Of a stretch of DNA of 32,162 nucleotides, positions 15,128 through 23,198 are shown piece by piece. The stretch is from an uncultured Spirochaetaceae bacterium (GTDB lineage Bacteria; Spirochaetota; Spirochaetia; Sphaerochaetales; Sphaerochaetaceae): positions 1 to 32,162 of the forward strand of contig CAMKPI010000001.1 of assembly GCA_946414625.1 (NCBI GenBank), given 5' to 3'. The translations under genes were made by a program, and so were the position numbers. The notes beneath the pieces are model-generated. The model was not told where the DNA came from. It ran no database searches and worked only from the letters and a program-made list of their open reading frames with translations. Position 1 is the first letter of the stretch, and each line of letters starts with the position of its first letter.

Positions 15128-16318
15128 TCACTGAGCGATGTCGGTGACCTGGCCGGAAGCAACGGTCCTGCCGCCCTCGCGGATTGCGAAGCGCAGTCCC
15201 TTGTCCATGGCAATCGGGTGAATCAGCTCGACGTTGATCGAGGTGTGATCTCCAGGCATGACCATGCTCGTTCCCTCGGGGAGGCTCACGGTGCCGGTGA
15301 CATCAGTCGTCCTGAAATAGAACTGGGGGCGATAGCCGGACACAAACGCGCTGTGGCGGCCACCCTCTTCCTTTGTAAGGACGTACACCTGGCCGGTGAA
15401 CTTGGTGTGCGGGGTGATTGATTTGGGCTTGGCAAGAACCTGGCCGCGAACGACTTCCTTCTTGTCAACACCGCGGAGCAGCGCTCCGATGTTGTCGCCC
15501 GCCTGTCCCTCGTCGAGGGTCTTCTGGAACATCTCAACGCCGGTCACAACCGTGCTCTTCGTCTCGCGGATACCGACGATCTCAACAGGATCGTTGACAT
15601 GGATGACACCCTGCTCCACACGACCGGTCACAACTGTGCCGCGTCCGGAAATGGTGAAGATATCCTCAATCGGCATCAGGAACGGCTTGTCAAGAGCCCT
15701 CTGAGGAAGCGGGATGTAGTCGTCCATCGCCTTCAAAAGCTCCTCGATGCACTTGGTGTTCTCGGGATTGTCACCCTCGGTCATGGCGAGGTACGCACTG
15801 CCGCGGATGACCGGGCACTTGTCGCCGTCGAAACCGTTGTTGGTAAGGACCTCGCGGACCTCCTCTTCAACAAGGTCGATCAGCTCGGGATCGTCAACCT
15901 GATCACACTTGTTCAGGAAAACGATAATCGTGGGTACTCCGACCTGGCGGGCAAGAAGAATGTGCTCGCGGGTCTGAGCCATAACACCGTCGGACGCTGC
16001 AACAACAAGGATTGCTCCGTCCATCTGAGCGGCGCCGGTGATCATGTTCTTGATGTAGTCGGCGTGGCCCGGGCAGTCGACGTGCGCGTAGTGGCGTGCG
16101 TCGGACTGATACTCAACGTGCCTGGTGTTGATCGTGATTCCCCTCTCCTTCTCCTCGGGGGCGTTGTCGATCTCATCATAGTTCAGGAGCTTGTCGCCGA
16201 ACTTCTTCGCGCAGTACTGCGTGATCGCGGCCGTGAGAGTTGTTTTGCCATGGTCGACGTGACCGATGGTACCAACGTTTACGTGTGGCTTCGTTCTCTG
16301 GAATACTTCTTTAGCCAT
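15128..16318 (-). CDS. tuf: Elongation factor Tu
   Basis: A 396-residue EF-Tu, delivering aminoacyl-tRNA to the ribosome. G motifs: GHVDHGKTTL (P-loop, about residues 19-28), RGITINTRHVEY (switch I, Thr), DCPGHADYIKNM (switch II), NKCD (guanine; NKxD) and GSAY. Domains 2 and 3 follow (TGRVEQGVI; RPQFYFRTTDVTG). Two adjacent ATGs occur; the second (16318) is chosen since the SD AAGGAGG is only one base from the first. The sequence resembles treponemal EF-Tu (CAKKFGDKLL, YDEIDNAPEEKERG). It is transcribed from its own promoter with a long leader. Confidence 0.98.
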   Translation of the reverse strand: MAKEVFQRTKPHVNVGTIGHVDHGKTTLTAAITQYCAKKFGDKLLNYDEIDNAPEEKERGITINTRHVEYQSDARHYAHVDCPGHADYIKNMITGAAQMDGAILVVAASDGVMAQTREHILLARQVGVPTIIVFLNKCDQVDDPELIDLVEEEVREVLTNNGFDGDKCPVIRGSAYLAMTEGDNPENTKCIEELLKAMDDYIPLPQRALDKPFLMPIEDIFTISGRGTVVTGRVEQGVIHVNDPVEIVGIRETKSTVVTGVEMFQKTLDEGQAGDNIGALLRGVDKKEVVRGQVLAKPKSITPHTKFTGQVYVLTKEEGGRHSAFVSGYRPQFYFRTTDVTGTVSLPEGTSMVMPGDHTSINVELIHPIAMDKGLRFAIREGGRTVASGQVTDIAQ

Positions 16319-16727
16319 CATTCCTCCTTGTGACCTTTATGTCACAAATCTGTATCGCGGCGGGCCTGTCGCGCAGTTTCCACTTCTACGACACGCGCGT
16401 TCGCACCGCCATTATTGTGCTCTTAAAGGCACAAGCCTTTAGCTGTCCGCGCCGCAGGCACATCAGGTCGCAACGCGAACCGACAGCCGGCGGTCTTCCA
16501 CATCGAGTCAATCAATCATGAATTTGGTTTAAATAAGAATGTTTCCAGCGGTTGCAGTCTGTTTTGAGCATCCCTTGGCACCAGCCCTCAAAACGCAACT
16601 TGTTTATGTTTTTACTCTAAAAAACTTGCCCTGGAACCACCTTATCACCCCTAAAATGATTGGTTTGGCTCTCCATTTCAACGCATTTGGTCATTTGGGC
16701 GCATTTAGGGCGCACCCGCGCAAATGC
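16319..16727 (-). promoter_or_regulatory. Long structured 5' leader of tuf
   Basis: About 400 nt separate the predicted tuf start of transcription from the gene. No reading frame or tRNA is evident. Structures include a stem GTTTTGAG/CTCAAAAC (16561-16568 with 16587-16594) extended by GTTGC/GCAAC (16551-16555 with 16595-16599) across a 5-nt bulge, a perfect 6-bp stem at 16425-16440, and the SD hairpin at 16323-16347. It matches no riboswitch class I can recognise. Confidence 0.5.
16323..16347 (-). promoter_or_regulatory. Hairpin overlapping the tuf ribosome binding site
   Basis: In the mRNA, TTGTGAC (16347-16341) and GTCACAA (16334-16328) form a perfect 7-bp stem with a 6-nt loop, and the last two As belong to the SD sequence AAGGAGG (16329-16323). 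The stem therefore abuts and partly covers the SD. It could tune translation, or simply keep the SD accessible; the sequence does not decide. Confidence 0.45.
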
Positions 16728-16733
16728 CTAGTC

Positions 16734-16762
16734 AAAATAGCACGAAAAAAAATTATTGTCAA
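16734..16762 (-). promoter_or_regulatory. Predicted sigma-70 promoter of tuf
   Basis: On the minus strand a perfect -35 box TTGACA (16762-16757) is followed after 17 bp by TATTTT (16739-16734). The spacer holds an 8-T tract, and A/T-rich DNA lies upstream (16763-16790), suggesting an UP element. The predicted transcript begins near 16727. It is the strongest promoter-like sequence in the divergent region. Confidence 0.75.
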
Positions 16763-17159
16763 CGAATTCAAAAAAATTTTTTTTTCATGGTTTTACAGCG
16801 GGTTTTGCCCGGAAAACCGGGCTGGGAACGTCTCTTGCAGCAACCTCAGGAGAGTCCTGCATGTTCGCAGAAATTGCCCCAAATACGGACCAGGCGGGTG
16901 AATAGAGAAAAACGCAAAAATTATAAGCTCATTATAAAAGACACTCGCGCGAGTTTACCGACTCCCTCCCTCACAATTAGATTTCTCTGCTCTGCTGTTA
17001 TCGAAAGTATGAGAATAGATTTGCACCGCAAGGAATTGAGGAATACAATAATGTTCACTTGTAAACGCTGGCTCATCTGGTCGCGCTCTTGTAAACACAC
17101 CCACCAAAGCCCGTGCGGCACACGCAGTCGGCTCGTGGGCATATGTGTGGTATAGAGTC
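16763..17159. other. Gene-free divergent region
   Basis: No gene is seen between the tuf promoter and the repeat array. It holds an A/T-rich block next to the tuf promoter, a perfect hairpin GCCCGG/CCGGGC with AAAA loop at 16807-16822 (no U-tract on either strand), and a candidate rightward promoter at 17021-17049. Short frames on both strands have no recognisable content. Confidence 0.5.
17021..17049 (+). promoter_or_regulatory. Candidate promoter for the ABC exporter
   Basis: TTGCAC (17021-17026), 17 bp, then TACAAT (17044-17049) on the plus strand. Transcription would begin near 17056 and give a leader of about 360 nt that includes the tandem repeats. It is the best match in the region but weaker than the tuf promoter. 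Confidence 0.4.
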
Positions 17160-17418
17160 AGTCTTTTATGACAGCACGCGCAAAGGCGACTGCCAGTGGC
17201 TGGCTTCCTTGCGACAGCGGAGGGAGCCAGAGCCCATACGTCAAGCGCAAAGGCGCCTGCTTGAAAACGCCGAACAGGTGGGATAAATGCTGCCAGAGCC
17301 CGTGCGACAAGCGCAAAGCGCCCGCTAGACTGGCAAGCGGTCGGACGTGCCGCAGTATGCCAGAGCACGTGCGACAAGCGCAAAGTCCGCCCTATGGACA
17401 CAGGAAAAGAGAGACACA
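17160..17418. repeat. 66-67 bp tandem repeat array upstream of ABC exporter
   Basis: Three units begin GCCAGAGC at 17226, 17292 and 17359. Each has a conserved core of about 27 bp (GCCAGAGCCCGTGCGACAAG followed by CGCAAAG) and about 39 bp of diverged sequence. A fourth, degenerate unit is marked by GCGCAAAGG at 17178, 67 bp before the same element at 17245. The last unit runs up to the exporter's start. On the minus strand the core encodes repeated peptides like FALVARAL, in frames with no start signals; these are not taken as genes. Confidence 0.85.
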
Positions 17419-19776
17419 ATGAAACACCGAATCCAGATAAAAGCATCCGAACTCTCAATCATCGAGAACATAACGCAAAAGCTCCTCTCCCCGTTCAATC
17501 CGGACGACAAAACAATAAAAACAGGGGAGCTGCTTCTTGAGGAGCTCTCCGTCATCCTCTCTGAGAACCTGGACGACAACACCCCGGTATGCGTCTCGAC
17601 GCATAAACACATGGGGAAAATCTGCCTGGAAATAAAAACCGAAGCGGAGAACAACTTTCTACAGGATTTCAGCCCAAAAACGGAACAGGAAGAAGCCATA
17701 CGCCCCGAAAAGAGCGGGAAAAGCAACGTGGGCGACGAATCCCCGGCCCCCAGGAAAACTCCCCGTCCCGACACCTCCCAGGAATCCGCGGAAGACTTGC
17801 AGAAGCGCGAAGTAGAGGAGAAAATCCGCAACGTCATCCTCAAATCCTATTCCAGCCTCATAGCCGTGAAATACAACCCCCGCCGTAAAACCATGAAAAT
17901 CAGGCTCAATCTCGGTCTCAAAAAAAGAAAAAGAGACTACAGCGGGGAGCTTGAGAATTTCTATTCAGCCTCCAAAGGATCCCCACCCTCGACAGGCCGT
18001 CAACTACGCTTCATCTTCAGGCAACACGCTTTTGCGTTCTTTGTCTCGTTCCTCATCAAGGCGGGCAGATCCGCCCCCATGGTGGTGATCCCAATAGCCA
18101 GCTCGAACATAATCGACATAGTAGCTTACCGCGGAGGCATCGTTGAAAACCTTTCTACGTTCATCGCAAACCTCGGCATCGCCACAGCCTCCCTTCTCAT
18201 GAACATACTCTTCTCGTATCTGGAAGCCGTCTACTTTCGCTCCCTGACACGCGGAATCGGTGCGGATCTTCGAAACGCGATGGTATGGAAACTCCAGAAG
18301 CTCTCACTCTCATACCACGGCAGGACACAGACAGGCGTCATCACCAACAAGATGATGAACAACATAGAACTTCTAGAAGTCTCGATCCAGCATCTCTTCG
18401 GCCATTTTTCCATAATCATGACGTACGTCATCGCCGCAATCACAGTCACTCTCGTATACAGCCCTGCCATGTCGCTGTTCTACGTCCTGTTCATCCCGAT
18501 CTCGATGTTCCTCACCTACACTTTCCGTAAGCCCATAAGCAAGGTGAACAGGGCGCTCAGGAAAAACATGGAAGGAGCGAGCGCGGCAGTGACGGAAATG
18601 CTGGGTATGGTTGAGACAACCCGCGCCCATGGGCTGGAGAAAAACGAGATAGAGCGTATGAGTGGCTACGTTGAAAACATCCACTCCACCGGACGCCGCC
18701 TGGACGTGGTGAGCGAAGTGTTCAGCTCGATCAGCTGGGTAAACCTGCAATTCTTCCAGCTCTCCACCCTTGCGTTCTCCGCATACCTCGCAAGCAAAAA
18801 CATCATTTCAATCGGCGCGATTGCGCTCTTCCAGTCGTACTTTTCCGCAACCGTGACAAGGCTGTCCACCTTCATGAACACAATCCCGCAAATTTCGAAA
18901 GGAATCGAAGCCTGCTCAAGCATTGCCGAGGTGCTCTCCGCCGATGATGACGAACGCAAGGGAACAAAGGTCCCGCACCGGTTCCTGGGCTGCATTGAAT
19001 TCAAAAACGTCAGCTTCAAATATTCGAAGAACTCCCGAAACATCCTGAACGGCTTCTCTCTTCGCATTCCGCAGGGCACAAGCCTCGCTCTGGTCGGCCC
19101 GTCCGGCTCCGGCAAATCCACCCTGATAAACCTTATCCTCGGCTTTTCCATGCCCACCACAGGCACAGTTGAGGTAGACGGGGTGAACTTAGAGGAAATG
19201 GATCTTACGAGATATCGCAAACACGTCGCATTCGTACCGCAGCACACCGTATTGTTCTCAGGAACTCTCCTTGAGAACCTGACCTACGGCACACCGTACG
19301 TACCCGTCTCCAGAGTCATGGAGCTGCTCGACGCGGTAGGTCTTGGCGGCTATGTGAGAAGCCTTCCCGGCGGGATTTTTTCCTACGTTGAGGAATCCGG
19401 AACAAACCTTTCCGGCGGTCAAAAACAAAGACTCGCCCTTGTGCGCGCGCTGCTGCGAGATGCGTCTATCATAATACTGGACGAACCCACCAGCGCTCTC
19501 GACCGCGAGAATGAACTGCGCGTCAGGGAAATTCTTCGGAAGATAAACGGCACCTGCACCATCGTCATGATTGCCCATAGACTGGACACAATCAAGAATT
19601 TCGACAACATTGTGGTGCTTGAAGAAGGAAAAATCGCCGAACAGGGAACATACAAAGACCTGTCGACACATAACGGTGCGTTCCAGAGACTACGGGAAGG
19701 CATCGCAGCTCAACCCAATGAAAAAAAGGAGACAGAAGCAGCGGAATCTCAAAATGAAACACCCGCGCACCTTTAG
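17419..19776 (+). CDS. ABC exporter (membrane plus ATPase) with N-terminal GHKL-like extension
   Basis: A 785-residue half-transporter. Residues about 200-480 are the type I exporter membrane domain with several hydrophobic spans. The ATPase follows: Walker A GPSGSGKST at 560-568, Q-loop FVPQHTVLFSG, signature LSGGQKQR at 664-671, Walker B IIILDEPTSALD at 684-695, H-loop AHRLDTI. The first 180 residues are unusual: ELLLEELSVIL near 40 and a later IRNVILKSYSSLIAVKYN segment resemble the N-box region of RsbW/HATPase_c_2-type ATPases, interrupted by a Pro/Glu-rich linker (90-130). The start at 17419 is preferred because upstream codons lie in the repeat array. Substrate unknown; it probably works as a homodimer. 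Convergent with the next gene, 29 bp apart. Confidence 0.85.
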   Translation: MKHRIQIKASELSIIENITQKLLSPFNPDDKTIKTGELLLEELSVILSENLDDNTPVCVSTHKHMGKICLEIKTEAENNFLQDFSPKTEQEEAIRPEKSGKSNVGDESPAPRKTPRPDTSQESAEDLQKREVEEKIRNVILKSYSSLIAVKYNPRRKTMKIRLNLGLKKRKRDYSGELENFYSASKGSPPSTGRQLRFIFRQHAFAFFVSFLIKAGRSAPMVVIPIASSNIIDIVAYRGGIVENLSTFIANLGIATASLLMNILFSYLEAVYFRSLTRGIGADLRNAMVWKLQKLSLSYHGRTQTGVITNKMMNNIELLEVSIQHLFGHFSIIMTYVIAAITVTLVYSPAMSLFYVLFIPISMFLTYTFRKPISKVNRALRKNMEGASAAVTEMLGMVETTRAHGLEKNEIERMSGYVENIHSTGRRLDVVSEVFSSISWVNLQFFQLSTLAFSAYLASKNIISIGAIALFQSYFSATVTRLSTFMNTIPQISKGIEACSSIAEVLSADDDERKGTKVPHRFLGCIEFKNVSFKYSKNSRNILNGFSLRIPQGTSLALVGPSGSGKSTLINLILGFSMPTTGTVEVDGVNLEEMDLTRYRKHVAFVPQHTVLFSGTLLENLTYGTPYVPVSRVMELLDAVGLGGYVRSLPGGIFSYVEESGTNLSGGQKQRLALVRALLRDASIIILDEPTSALDRENELRVREILRKINGTCTIVMIAHRLDTIKNFDNIVVLEEGKIAEQGTYKDLSTHNGAFQRLREGIAAQPNEKKETEAAESQNETPAHL

Positions 19777-19805
19777 ATACTGCAAGAAAGGGAGAAAAAA
19801 GGCCC

Positions 19806-20666
19806 TTACACCAAACCGAGACGAGTGAACATTTTTGAGATTCCGTCCTCATCTACCGGAGGACAAATCAAATCACTTCTCTCCTTCAAATACGGACTGC
19901 CTCCCTTCATGCAGACAGACGTGCCAACCGAGAGTATCATCTCCAGGTCGTTCATGCTGTCGCCGAAACCTATCGTGTCACTCATCGGCGCGCCAAAATA
20001 CTCTGCAACAAGACGCACGCCCCTGCCCTTGTCGTACGTTCTTCTCATGATCTCACCATTGATGCACCCATGGGACGCTACGCTCTGCATCACAAAACTA
20101 TACCTGTCTCCCAAGGCATTACGGATGCCATTCAACTGTTCTTCCTGAAGACACAAAAACACGATCTTGTATATACACCTGCCGTCATACTCCGCCATCG
20201 GACGTATGTCGAAACTATTCAGAAGTGCGTGCCTCCACCTCTCCAATTCGCTGTTAATCGCGCTTCTGGAAGAGAGGAACACGTCGAGTCCGGCGTCCCA
20301 GTAGGTCGCATCCAGAGCCTCAATCGTCCGGTACACCCCGGCTTCTCCCAAAAGCTGCATTGCAAGTCTGAAATCCTCTTCAGGCATCGGAGAATCGAAC
20401 AGAACCTTAGCTATCCGGCTGTCCTCGCCGTTGTCCCGCCCGTTTTCATCATAGACAAACACATAGCCGCCCGAACTGCACACCGCTCCGTCAAAGCCGT
20501 ATTTCAAAATAGGGCTTGCCATCGAGACATTGCGCCCTGTACAGAGAAGAACCTTGTTTCCGTTCTTTTGCGCGGCGCGGACGGCTTCAAGTGCGCTCTG
20601 TGGAGGAGTGTTGCTTCCCGGCAAGGCAAGAGTTCCGTCTATATCCAAAAAAACAATTTTCCCCAT
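19806..20666 (-). CDS. Cof-type HAD-IIB family phosphatase
   Basis: A 286-residue haloacid-dehalogenase hydrolase. Motif I is FLDIDGTL with Asp8 (nucleophile) and Asp10; motif II is the Thr of LLCTGRN near 42; motif III Lys lies around residue 214; motif IV GFGDSMNDLEM (233-243) carries the metal-binding Asp236 and Asp240. The roughly 100-residue cap between motifs II and III is the alpha/beta C2B cap, as in Cof/YwpJ/YkrA proteins that dephosphorylate sugar phosphates, flavin or nucleotide substrates. Ribosome binding site AAGGAG precedes the ATG. The substrate cannot be predicted. Confidence 0.9.
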   Translation of the reverse strand: MGKIVFLDIDGTLALPGSNTPPQSALEAVRAAQKNGNKVLLCTGRNVSMASPILKYGFDGAVCSSGGYVFVYDENGRDNGEDSRIAKVLFDSPMPEEDFRLAMQLLGEAGVYRTIEALDATYWDAGLDVFLSSRSAINSELERWRHALLNSFDIRPMAEYDGRCIYKIVFLCLQEEQLNGIRNALGDRYSFVMQSVASHGCINGEIMRRTYDKGRGVRLVAEYFGAPMSDTIGFGDSMNDLEMILSVGTSVCMKGGSPYLKERSDLICPPVDEDGISKMFTRLGLV

Positions 20667-20787
20667 AATTCACTCCTTACCCCGCTTCGGTGAGCATGTC
20701 ATAATCCGGCATTCGAGCGAAAACAGAACCAGATGCAGCCGCTCATGATAATTATGCAGAAAACACATCGCGTCGCACAGCGTTTTC

Positions 20788-20818
20788 AAAAAAACGGAGC
20801 CGGAATAAACCAGCCCCG
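20788..20818 (-). terminator. Rho-independent terminator after rubrerythrin gene
   Basis: On the minus strand a 9-bp stem with two G-U pairs (20818-20810 with 20803-20795) and a 6-nt loop is followed directly by seven Ts (20794-20788). It sits about 55 nt past the rubrerythrin stop and would isolate that gene from the HAD gene downstream. Confidence 0.85.
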
Positions 20819-20871
20819 CACCACAGAACCCCTAAGTCTTGCAAGCCGCAATTCAACAGGCCAGCGAGGCG

Positions 20872-21411
20872 TCAATAGTTCTCAGCATTCACCTCGAAAT
20901 AGCTCTGAGGATGGGCACAAACGGGACAGGTCTCCGGCGCTTTTGTGCCAACCACGATATGCCCGCAGTTCCGACACTCCCAGACCTTCACTTCGCTCTT
21001 TTCAAACACCGCCGCCGTCTCAACATTCTTCAAAAGTGCCCTGTAACGCTCCTCGTGATGCTTTTCAATCGCACCGACAAGGCGAAACTTCTCCGCAAGC
21101 TCTGGGAAACCCTCCGCCTCAGCCGTTTTTGCAAAACCCTCGTACATATCGGTCCACTCGTAATTCTCTCCATCCGCCGCTGCGGCAAGATTCTCCGCCG
21201 TGCTTCCGATTCCGGAGAGCTCCTTGAACCACATCTTGGCATGTTCCTTCTCGTTCTCAGCGGTTTTCAGGAACAGGGCTGAAATCTGCTCGTAGCCGTC
21301 CTTTTTTGCCCTCGACGCAAAGTATGTGTACTTATTCCTCGCCTGAGACTCTCCCGCAAACGCTGCCTCCAGGTTCTTCTCCGTCTGTGTTCCTGCATAT
21401 TTATTTGCCAT
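20872..21411 (-). CDS. rbr: Rubrerythrin
   Basis: A 179-residue peroxidase of anaerobes that reduces hydrogen peroxide with electrons from rubredoxin. The N-terminal four-helix domain holds the diiron ligands: Glu21 in FAGESQARNKY, Glu54 and His57 in ENEKEH, and the second-half E-x2-H pattern AIEKHHEERY. The C-terminal rubredoxin-like domain has Cys146-x2-Cys149 and Cys162-x2-Cys165 for the mononuclear iron. The start at 21411 has GAGGAGG upstream; the longer frame runs into the tandem repeat. It points to an anaerobic or microaerophilic host. Single-gene transcript, with its own terminator. Confidence 0.96.
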   Translation of the reverse strand: MANKYAGTQTEKNLEAAFAGESQARNKYTYFASRAKKDGYEQISALFLKTAENEKEHAKMWFKELSGIGSTAENLAAAADGENYEWTDMYEGFAKTAEAEGFPELAEKFRLVGAIEKHHEERYRALLKNVETAAVFEKSEVKVWECRNCGHIVVGTKAPETCPVCAHPQSYFEVNAENY

Positions 21412-21474
21412 AATTCCTCCTCTGAAAGCCGGCGTACCGGAAAAACGCTTGGTCCTGCGTTTCATCCGACACCA

Positions 21475-21690
21475 GGCGGCTCCGACATAGTCCAAATCCG
21501 AACTAAACAAAACCGCATAGCGCGCGCTTCACCTGCCCCCGGCGGCTCCGCCATAGTCCGGATCCAAACAAGACAATCCGCATAGCGTGGATTTTTCACA
21601 CCCCGCCGGCTCCACCATAGTCCGGATCCAAACAAGACAGTCCGCATTGCGTGCGTTTTTCCCGATCCCGCCGGCTCTGCCTCATTTAAA
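21475..21690. repeat. About 65-bp tandem repeat upstream of rubrerythrin gene
   Basis: Units begin GGCGGCTCC at 21475 and 21541 and GCCGGCTC at 21605 and 21670 (spacing 66, 64, 65). Units two and three are closest: both contain CCATAGTCCGGATCCAAACA followed by AGACA and TCCGCAT. The array fills the region upstream of rubrerythrin, between it and the divergent Spx/ArsC gene, so the rubrerythrin promoter must lie in or next to it. Small minus-strand frames crossing it are repeat translations, not genes. Confidence 0.85.
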
Positions 21691-21898
21691 CTTTATAAAA
21701 TTCTATATTTTCAAACAGCGAATTTCAACGTATATCTATATCTCAGTATCTCAGTATCTCACTAATCCACTTCAAATTCCACACAGCGTAGGATTATACC
21801 TCACAGCGAGAAGACCCGCCGCACTACTATTGTTTTCCGTTTCCAAAATCCTCACAAAAAAGTGGCGCACTCAATGGATCCGTTATATCATTCAAATC

Positions 21899-22261
21899 AT
21901 GATAACTGTTTACTGCTACGATAAATGCACAACATGCAAGAAAAGCCTCGCTTGGCTTGACGAACACGGATTCACCTACAAAAAAATCGACATAAAAGGC
22001 AACCGGCCATCCGAGGAGTTGCTACGAAGCCTCCATGCCAAATCCGGACTGCCTTTGAAACGATTCTTCAACACCAGCGGTCTTTTATACAAAGAACTAG
22101 AGCTCTCAAAACGCCTGCCGGAAATAAACGAAAATGAACAGTTCAGCCTCCTCGCGTCGGACGGAATGCTGATTAAACGTCCTCTGCTTTTCACGGAAAA
22201 CAAAGCCTGGCCCGGGTTCAAAGAAGAAGAATGGGAGCGAATCCTCGCGGACGAGAAGTAG
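21899..22261 (+). CDS. Spx/ArsC-family thioredoxin-fold protein
   Basis: A 120-residue protein starting MITVYCYDKCTTCKKSLAWL, with a C-x2-C pair (Cys10, Cys13) in the ArsC/Spx position, and the C-terminal MLIKRPLLF segment typical of ArsC, YffB and Spx proteins. Spx members bind RNA polymerase alpha under thiol stress, while ArsC members reduce arsenate. The sequence does not separate these. The CxxC favours an Spx-like redox role, and the neighbouring rubrerythrin makes oxidative stress plausible. The start lacks an obvious ribosome binding site. Confidence 0.85.
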   Translation: MITVYCYDKCTTCKKSLAWLDEHGFTYKKIDIKGNRPSEELLRSLHAKSGLPLKRFFNTSGLLYKELELSKRLPEINENEQFSLLASDGMLIKRPLLFTENKAWPGFKEEEWERILADEK

Positions 22262-22294
22262 CGCACTAGCAGCGTTGGCGCGGCTTTGCGCATT

Positions 22295-22452
22295 CTCGTC
22301 GTCTGCGGCGGCTCCATGCGATTAGGAAGCTACACGTGTCGGATTCTGCCTGCAATTTCTCAACGCCTGCGGCTGTTATTTATCCATCCCTTGAATTGTT
22401 GGCTCGGCGGTAATACAAATCCTGCAATTTCTCAACGTCTGCGGTTGTTGCT
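22295..22452. repeat. 72-bp repeat duplicating the metallopeptidase gene's 3' end
   Basis: CCTGCAATTTCTCAACG and the following 12 bases occur at 22349-22377 and 22421-22449 with 27 of 29 positions equal, 72 bp apart. The second copy includes the stop codon and final Arg/Asn codons of the zinc peptidase gene; the first, downstream of it, keeps the same TGA (22360-22362) and arginine codons. A weaker third copy begins near 22295. See findings. Confidence 0.8.
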
Positions 22453-23142
22453 GCTCCCACTCACAATCACAAGGAACCGCAAAAGCTGTCCGAGAGAAGA
22501 TGCAAGAGCTGCCACATATGTCATTGCAGCCGCCGTCAGCACCTTTTTTGCCCCATCGTACTCGCTACTGTCCAATAAACCAAGAGTCTTGATTTGGTTC
22601 AGCGCACGGCGAGACGCATCAAGCTCCACCGGCAGAGTGACGAGCTGAAACAATGTGGACAAGCCAAAAAGCGCCACCCCGACGTAGGCAAGCATTGTAA
22701 AATAGTAGGAAACAGAAGAGAGCACAATGCCGAGAATTATCAGAGGAATCGCAAGCTTCGACCCGAAATTCGTGATCGGGATAATCGCCATGCGAAGCTT
22801 TATCATCGAATAACCCGTGGCATGCTGAATGGCGTGTCCGCACTCGTGACAAGCCACCCCTATCGCCGCGGTTGTGCTTTTGCCATAAACGCTGTCGGAC
22901 AGCCGCACGACATTCGACGTTGGATCGTAGTGGTCTGTAAGCGATCCGGATATATGCTCAATCGACACACCCGAAAGCCCGTTCGCATCCAGCATCCTCC
23001 GGGCAATCTCTGCGCCGGTCTGCCTGCTGTGTGTATAAACCCCGCTGTAACGCTTGAATGTCGAATTCACCTTGCTGCTGGCCCACATCGCGAACAGCAT
23101 GGGCGGCAGCACAAAAACCAAATATGTCCAATCAAGATACAT
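22432..23142 (-). CDS. YugP-type membrane zinc metallopeptidase
   Basis: A 236-residue membrane protein of the Zn_peptidase_2 (YugP) family. TM1 covers residues about 5-20; the zinc site is HECGHAIQH at 99-107 (HExxH), with the family's ARRMLDANGLSGVSIEHISGSLTDHYDP before it; two or three further spans lie at 120-180, then VELDASRRAL, which commonly supplies the third metal ligand. Substrates in other bacteria are not well defined. The start has GAGG 9 nt upstream. It may be read with the two genes upstream. Confidence 0.92.
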   Translation of the reverse strand: MYLDWTYLVFVLPPMLFAMWASSKVNSTFKRYSGVYTHSRQTGAEIARRMLDANGLSGVSIEHISGSLTDHYDPTSNVVRLSDSVYGKSTTAAIGVACHECGHAIQHATGYSMIKLRMAIIPITNFGSKLAIPLIILGIVLSSVSYYFTMLAYVGVALFGLSTLFQLVTLPVELDASRRALNQIKTLGLLDSSEYDGAKKVLTAAAMTYVAALASSLGQLLRFLVIVSGSSNNRRR

Positions 23143-23198
23143 AGCAAAACCTCGCAGTCTATATTTTTACAAAACCACAGAACCCGTCCCCGTACGCC

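Noticed and set aside
16319..17160. tRNA genes between tuf and the exporter
   Set aside because: No T-loop GTTCRA with a matching acceptor stem was found on either strand.
17160..17418. CRISPR array
   Set aside because: Cores are imperfect, the first unit is mostly decayed, the unit number is small and no cas genes lie in the window.
16955..17843. Long minus-strand frames antisense to the exporter start
   Set aside because: Composed of repeat translation and the shadow of the exporter gene; no start signals.
19777..19805. Bidirectional terminator between exporter and HAD gene
   Set aside because: Only a five-pair AAGGG/CCCTT stem with a large loop, and no U-tract in the right place.
20667..20787. 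Tandem repeat in the HAD-rubrerythrin gap
   Set aside because: A few shared short words, but no consistent period as in the other gaps.
21462..21647. 61-codon minus-strand reading frame
   Set aside because: It is a translation of the 65-bp tandem repeats, with repeated peptide blocks and no ribosome binding site.
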